Part shown: positions 58,855-64,000 of the stretch, piece after piece
Numbering within the stretch: position 1 is the first letter of the stretch
Layout of the letters: every line of letters begins with the position of its first letter
DNA from: Hypericum androsaemum
Lineage: Eukaryota; Streptophyta; Magnoliopsida; Malpighiales; Hypericaceae
Direction of reading: 5' to 3'
Assembly (NCBI GenBank): GCA_963995505.1
Contig: OZ023183.1
Location: 13,822,671 to 13,886,670 of the forward strand
Length of the DNA: 64,000 nt
The notes under the pieces: model-generated
What the model saw: the letters and a program-made list of their open reading frames with translations, nothing else
What the model was told of the DNA's origin: nothing
Databases searched by the model: none
Made by a program: the position numbers and the translations under genes

Positions 58855-59612
58855 CTCGTAAGAAATACTATGCCTAGTATTTTGTGGGACTCCTTAACTA
58901 CCCGAATGTGGGTTAGCTAGCGGATTTAGAACTTATGTAATTTTTTTTTTCTTTTGGTTCTAATAAAATTGGCTTATTTGATAATATTTATATTATCCTT
59001 AATTTCCTGAATAATTTTTAAATGGTCATAGTGATCGCCGTCTTGTTGTAAAAATATCTCAATCGAGTGTAGTATTTCAATAATGTTATATGCCAAGATT
59101 TATAGATAACAACTATAAAACAGAATTACAATTTTATTATTTTTTGTGACTTGAATATCAATAAAATATTTTTGGCCTATATGTATTTAGTGATTAAATA
59201 TTTAATTTTAAAAATTCAAAGCTAAAAAGTTGTAAATTTTTTTCATGTGATAACTTGTCTTCGGACCAAAACCAAACAACCCAAAACAAACTAAAAAATA
59301 GCAGGACTTTGGCATAACAGGGGAACCCAATTCTCAAAGAAATTACTAAAGAAAGTTCTCTACGTATCACAAAAAATCGCAAATTAACTTTCTATTGAAC
59401 GACAAGGAATCTTCTATTTTTCACCAGTTGCCCAAGATCCTTGTGATTCCATGGAATATCACAATCCATATGATAAAATTTGGAACCCAAACCAGATTCC
59501 TGGAAGATTCGGTAAATATATGCACCGGACATGCATATATCGATGGGACTTGAAATAAAGCAAGAAATCCAGACCAAAATTATATCAAGATATATGTACC
59601 GGGGTCACAATG

Positions 59613-60180
59613 TGTGATACTTTGATGCTTAAGTGATTTGATTGGTACTATCTATATTAATAAGATTTTTTTTCTGACACACATTTTGAGAGAATTCCAA
59701 GATTAACTACGTTTGGCCTGGAATAGGATCGGGATGGGTGACCTCCTAGAGAATTCCTGGGATGCGTACAAGTGAGGATAAAGTACGCTGGAAAAGACCT
59801 GCGTTGGTCTGTGAAGACAGTCAGTCGGATCACGGGGCGTTACATTTGGTATCGGAGCAAAAACAGTTATGAGATTGTTCTGTGTTCTATCTGGCACGAC
59901 GAGAATGTCGCGTATTTAAGGATGAGTGGATACCCCGTTGATGATCTATTTTAAAAAATCTTAAGTAATTTGATTGGTACTATCCATACCAACAAGGTAC
60001 ATCTTCTTTTCTGGCACACATCTTGAGAGAACTTCAAAGTTAAATGCGTTGTCCTGGAGTAGAATCGTTATGGGTGACCTCCTTGAAAATTTTCGAAATG
60101 CATGCGAAAATACGCTAAAAAAGACCTGTTTTAATTTGTAGAGACAGTTTGACAGATCACAAGACATTACACTATTCCAA
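59613..60180 (+). repeat. Two diverged LTR-like units with 5S-rRNA-like motif and primer site
   Basis: Unit 1 (about 59634-59845) and unit 2 (about 59958-60170) share TTAAGTNATTTGATTGGTACTAT, GGCACACAT/GACACACAT, GGTGACCTCCT and AAGACCTG blocks. GGGATGGGTGACCTCCT is the 3' promoter-side motif of plant 5S rRNA, known in LTRs of Cassandra-type and some gypsy elements. Unit 1 ends GGGGCGTTACA, followed by TGGTATCGGAGC at 59847-59858, a tRNA-Met primer site with one change. No coding region remains. Confidence 0.6.
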
Positions 60181-62448
60181 TAATGCAAAATTCAATACGA
60201 TGTCGTCGTCAACGCCAGATCAGAGAATATTTCCTCCCAAGTACAGCAGATAATTACAGATATGAGATCCGACATCTGTTCAATACTCCACTGTTGCCGG
60301 AAAAATTTTATAATATATTTTTCTGACTTGATGTAATAAATGATTAAGATTTGATTACTTTTTCAAATATCTAATGAGATTACACATTATTAGTTGCAAA
60401 TGTAGTGAGCTTGATTATAAGTGTGAAGAATCTATTAACCTATAGTCTTAAGATTTTATATTAGATATCAAGATTATAACATAATATCGAAGTATTTTTT
60501 TCGACGGCTTTACAAACTTCGACCCGTTTAGTTTTTGAGTAAACATGGAGATTCTAACGTGGTCAAATTAATTATTCACATTTGACTTTCTTAGCCCCAA
60601 ATTGTGCCTAAATCAAAGTTACAACATTAAATATAGTTCGAAACGCGATCACTTGACACAGAAGGGGCATGTCCATGTTTAGAAGTCAAATTATAGGTAT
60701 TTAAAATATATATTCTTTTTGGTGGAAAACAAATACAAGATAATGGGAGTATGGTCAACTCGACAATTTGCGGTAGATTTCGTTTGCAAGATAAATCAAT
60801 GCTGAAAGGAGAAGTGTAATATAAAATACAAAATATATTAGGGATACTTGGCGTCACATTAGAGAATCTCCGCAATCTTGGTTTGGAGATCATCCACCTT
60901 TTCAGGAGCTGACCGTGGCAGGATGCTGCTAACCAAGCTAGGTTTTTTTATCATATGTTGCTAACCAAGCTAGGTTTTATAGAGTTCTTTCGAGTCTGGA
61001 TTTAATCAATTCAGTAGGTACTTAGTAATCAAATCAATCAGGTTTTACTTGGTTAAACCATTATTAGGTTTGTGTGATATTTTATAAGTTAAATCTTAGG
61101 AAACCCGTTCAGTTTGGTTTATTGTACTACATAGTCTGGTCCTTTTTGTTTTACTTTGTATTTTGTGCAGATATATCCTTATGCGAAAAAAATAGTAATT
61201 TACCACCTTAGTTTGCAAATATATTGATATACAAATGAAATTAAAAATTTTATATTTAGACAATCTTTCTCCCCCCTCTCTTAAAACCAGAGTTATTTTC
61301 ACTGTTTAAACATCAAAATAAGCAACTTTTTGACGTTGGAATGATATTACGAGATTATATTTAAAGTGAATTTTTTTAAAAAAATTTTAACGTCTTAACA
61401 TTGATTTTTTTTTTGTAATATTTAGTATTTCAACATTGATTTTTTTAAATTCTTGACGTTTAAACATTGCAAGATGGCATACCACTCAAGAGTTGAAAAT
61501 TTCATTCTTTTTAATTTTCAATATTTATATGTCAATTTGTTTACGTCGTGCACTGTCATCCTGCTCAAAGTAGTATTTTTTTCAATTTTTAATGTCCAAT
61601 TATAAACGTCAAATTTTAAAATAAATATGTTAAAATATCAGAATTTTCTATTCGTTTTTATTCTTTTTACGTTTATACATAAGAAAGAAGACTGGTGGAG
61701 GAGGGTCGCCGCCGATGACCACCGTCCTCACCGGTAGTTGTGGCCCCAATGCCGCGACCAAGGGCTCGTCCAATTAACATCGATATTTTTATTTTTAAAA
61801 AGGACGGTTGACTATCAACTTCTCTTGTTCATGTTTATTTACGTCCAAAAAAAAAGGTCGGCATTTATTTGACTTATTAACCAACTAGTATCCAGACACC
61901 CACTATGTCAATTGATCAAAGTTTAAGTCGGGTAAAAATTTTAAATTATAATAAAGTTTTCACAATAGTATTTAAGATTCTAATATTTTTAGAACATATT
62001 TTAATTAAAAAGAAACAACTCACTTACAAGTAAATCTAGCAAATAGACGCTAATTGTACAATGAGATCGTAGGAAATTCTTGTCGACAATCTGTAAAACC
62101 TAGTTTGCTTGTTCTTTTCCAATGTTTTGTGCTCTACTCAAGTTATGAGTGTAATGAACCCCAAGTTACTAATCTCAGTTACTAATGTTGGACGTAATTT
62201 CACATACAATACACACACAGATCACCATTGATTAGATTAAACTTTTTTTTGCTTGGACTTTTTTGGGCGTTCTGACTTCCAGGTTTGAGGTGATATGATT
62301 TCAATAGTTACACGAATCTTTTTTGTATTTAATCAAAATTACAGCACCATTAATTATAATAGTTCTGAAGCTCTCGAAATTTGTAACTTTGATGTGTTGC
62401 GGTTCAAATCTTTACCCTTTGAAAGTTCGGAATTACTTGGGCCAAATG
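60181..62448. other. AT-rich intergenic stretch, nothing recognised
   Basis: A short direct repeat (GCTAACCAAGCTAGGTTTT, twice near 60929-60976) and a small GC-rich patch at 61690-61775 are the only features seen. Confidence 0.5.
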
Positions 62449-62755
62449 ATTTATTTTGGGCAAATTACCCTCACATCACTGTACTTTGGTCACCCTCCCC
62501 CTAAAGTCCTTGAATTTTGGAAAATGATTGTCCCGTCCCTAAGTTTTGATGATAATAGACTCTCGGGTCCCTGGAGCCAAAATATTCCATATTCTCTGGC
62601 GAACTCCCACTTGAAATAACCAAAATGTCCCTCTAACTTAAAAAACAAAAAATATCTTCTTTTCCCACTTCATCTTCTTCCCCACTTCATCTTCTTCCTC
62701 CAACTTTTAACTAAAACTCAAACCCTAACTTTTTTGTAGTGAAAATCAAAACTAA

Positions 62756-63080
62756 TTAGAGAAAATTAATAATTAAGAACCCTAATTTTAGATTTGAATT
62801 CACAAATTTTCTTCGGACAACCATTTTCCCAATTCCCTTCCTCCGTAACGAAGGCATCACCTGCACATTGGAACATTCTCGTTCAATAAATCCATGTTTA
62901 TCCTCAATTACATACTTAGCATATACCCTCTCCTCTTGACCAGGAATGACCACTCTCTGCAATAGACCCCCTAAGCCCAGCAGCTAGGAAGGGTTGGAGG
63001 AGGTAGTGAAGACGGAGACGACGACGGAGCTGCGAGAGAGAGCGAGGCAGAGCTTGGTGGGGTCCACCCTTATGGTGGAG
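62756..63080 (-). pseudogene. Unrecognised captured gene piece
   Basis: On the minus strand RVDPTKLCLALSRSSVVVSV, then a stop, then LLGLGGLLQRVVIPGQEERV and YAKYVIEDKHGFIEREC. The amino-acid mix is that of a real protein and GC content is higher than the flanks, as with captured exons. I do not know the parent gene. Confidence 0.4.
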
Positions 63081-63118
63081 GAGGAGGGAGAGTGGCTGTT
63101 TCGTCTCTGTCGCAGCGA

Positions 63119-63379
63119 TCTCATCTCTGACTTGGCTGCCTCGTCTCCATCGCGGCGATCTCGTCTCTGTCGCACCGGTCTCATCTCCGTCTCGGTTGCC
63201 TCGTCTCCTTCACTACGGTCTCATCTTCGTCTCGGCTATCTCGTCTCTATCGCGACGGTCTCATCTCTGTCTTCGCTGCCTCGTCTCCATCGCGGCGATC
63301 TCATCTCTGTCTTGGCTACCTCGTCTACATCGTGACGGTCTTGTCTCCATCTCGTCAATCTCGTTTCCATCTCGGCGTC
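63119..63379 (+). repeat. 40-bp tandem repeat (20-bp sub-period)
   Basis: About six and a half units of the form TCTCATCTCTGTCTTGGCTG + CCTCGTCTCCATCGCGGCGA. One unit is a 20-bp half. It is entirely pyrimidine-biased and inside the Pack-MULE. Confidence 0.9.
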
Positions 63380-63746
63380 GTCGTCTCCGTCCAATGTTTT
63401 CATATCGTCTCTATCTTAGTTGTACACGATTAATTGTATGTTTTTATTGGGTTTAATTGGATGTTTTTAGTATTTAGTTAATTGAGTGGTCTTGTTGTTA
63501 ATTAAGATGAAATGTGAGAAAGAAGGGGTTGAAGGTAGAATGAGAGAGGGTTTTTTTATTTTTTAAGTGAGAGAGGTATTTTGGTCATTTCAACAGGGGG
63601 TTCACTGGAGAATATGGAATATTCTGACTCCAGGGACCCGATAGTCTATTATCATCAAAACTTAGGGATGGGACAATCATTTTCTAAAAATCAGGGACCC
63701 TAGGGGGAGGGTGACCAAACCTCAGGGATGTGAGAGTAATTTTCCC

Positions 63747-64000
63747 TTTCATTTTTTATGTTTACGGCTCAATTAGTCGATGCAATGATATCCGGATACT
63801 AGGTTATCTTAAAAAATTGAAATATTTTTTGGTCGATAAATTTTTATTAATGGTAATATTTACATTTTAAATAAGGTGAACTTTCTCTTGCGAAGTTGCA
63901 ATCGCCAGCCTCTTTAAATTCTACGGAAGTAAAATCTGATGAGAAAAAAGCTTGATAGGAAAGAATATCTTGATAGAATAAATCATACCTTGACTTTATC
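63747..64000. other. Right window edge, nothing recognised
   Basis: AT-rich, no ORF of note. Confidence 0.5.

Larger units (their letters stand above)
62458..63746. mobile_element. Pack-MULE-like element, 1.29 kb, with unknown gene piece and 40-bp repeats
   Basis: Inverted arms of about 185 bp start GGGCAAATTACCCTCACATC and GGGAAAATTACTCTCACATC and share CCCTAAGTTTTGATGATAAT. Flanks ATTTATTTT and TTTCATTTT agree at 7 of 9 bases. The interior is GC-rich and includes a minus-strand coding-like stretch and a tandem array. No transposase. Confidence 0.87.

Noticed and set aside
59727..59770. 5S rRNA gene
   Set aside because: Only the 3' third is similar; the remainder is LTR-like and a primer-binding site follows it.
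63119..63379. CRISPR-like array
   Set aside because: A contiguous 40-bp tandem repeat without unique spacers, inside a plant transposon.

Overview
This window is nuclear DNA of a flowering plant. Its genes are split by GT-AG introns, seven plant protein-coding genes can be read at high confidence, and the DNA between them is AT-rich and full of plant LTR retrotransposons, LINEs, hAT elements and Mutator-like elements (MULEs). The sequence does not fix the species or clade.

Genes, left to right: an intronless PPR protein of the At1g77360 type (9261-10709, +); a MUCI70/TOD1-type (DUF616) Golgi glycosyltransferase-like gene in six exons (13193-16754, +); a SPARK-domain receptor-like kinase of the At1g11050 type (18666-20489, -); a four-exon KRTCAP2/OST-accessory homologue (21505-23026, -); a seven-exon RING / kinase-like / WD40 protein (25542-29636, +); SAICAR synthase (PUR7) in twelve exons (30477-33433, -); and a BAT1-type amino-acid/GABA permease in seven exons (39214-43022, -). 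Exon joins were worked out by hand from reading frame, GT-AG signals and family conservation. In every gene they sum to a whole number of codons. These are unrelated housekeeping or regulatory genes; nothing suggests a pathway cluster.

Mobile DNA fills most of the rest. 1-2340 holds a broken copia element. 2547-7687 is a complete MULE with a 9-bp target duplication, a decayed MuDR-type transposase and a second GRF-zinc-finger gene. Four smaller MULE-type elements follow (34924-37019, 52288-53283, 55096-56137, 62458-63746). Two of these carry recognisable host gene pieces: a C2 domain of an MCTP/FTIP protein, and a PDX1.2-like vitamin B6 synthase fragment. There are hAT elements at 24490-25318, 33689-34119 and probably 38052-38934. 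A deleted copia element with both LTRs and a GGTGG target duplication lies at 44341-48625. LINE pieces lie at 7850-8851, 23324-23886 and 48640-49060. Retroelement LTR remnants with 5S-rRNA-like motifs lie at 59613-60180. A family of TAGACC-ended elements, two of them with telomere-like interiors, recurs at 16981, 51007 and 54843.

The most notable observations are: (i) a ~370-bp promoter/leader segment present twice, in front of the PPR gene and in front of the DUF616 gene, with the DUF616 copy lacking an in-frame ATG; (ii) an in-frame TGA in the SAICAR synthase gene that an upstream splice donor could bypass; (iii) a plastid trnI-trnA insertion inside an intron of the RING/WD40 gene; (iv) the Pack-MULEs with captured PDX1.2 and MCTP pieces.
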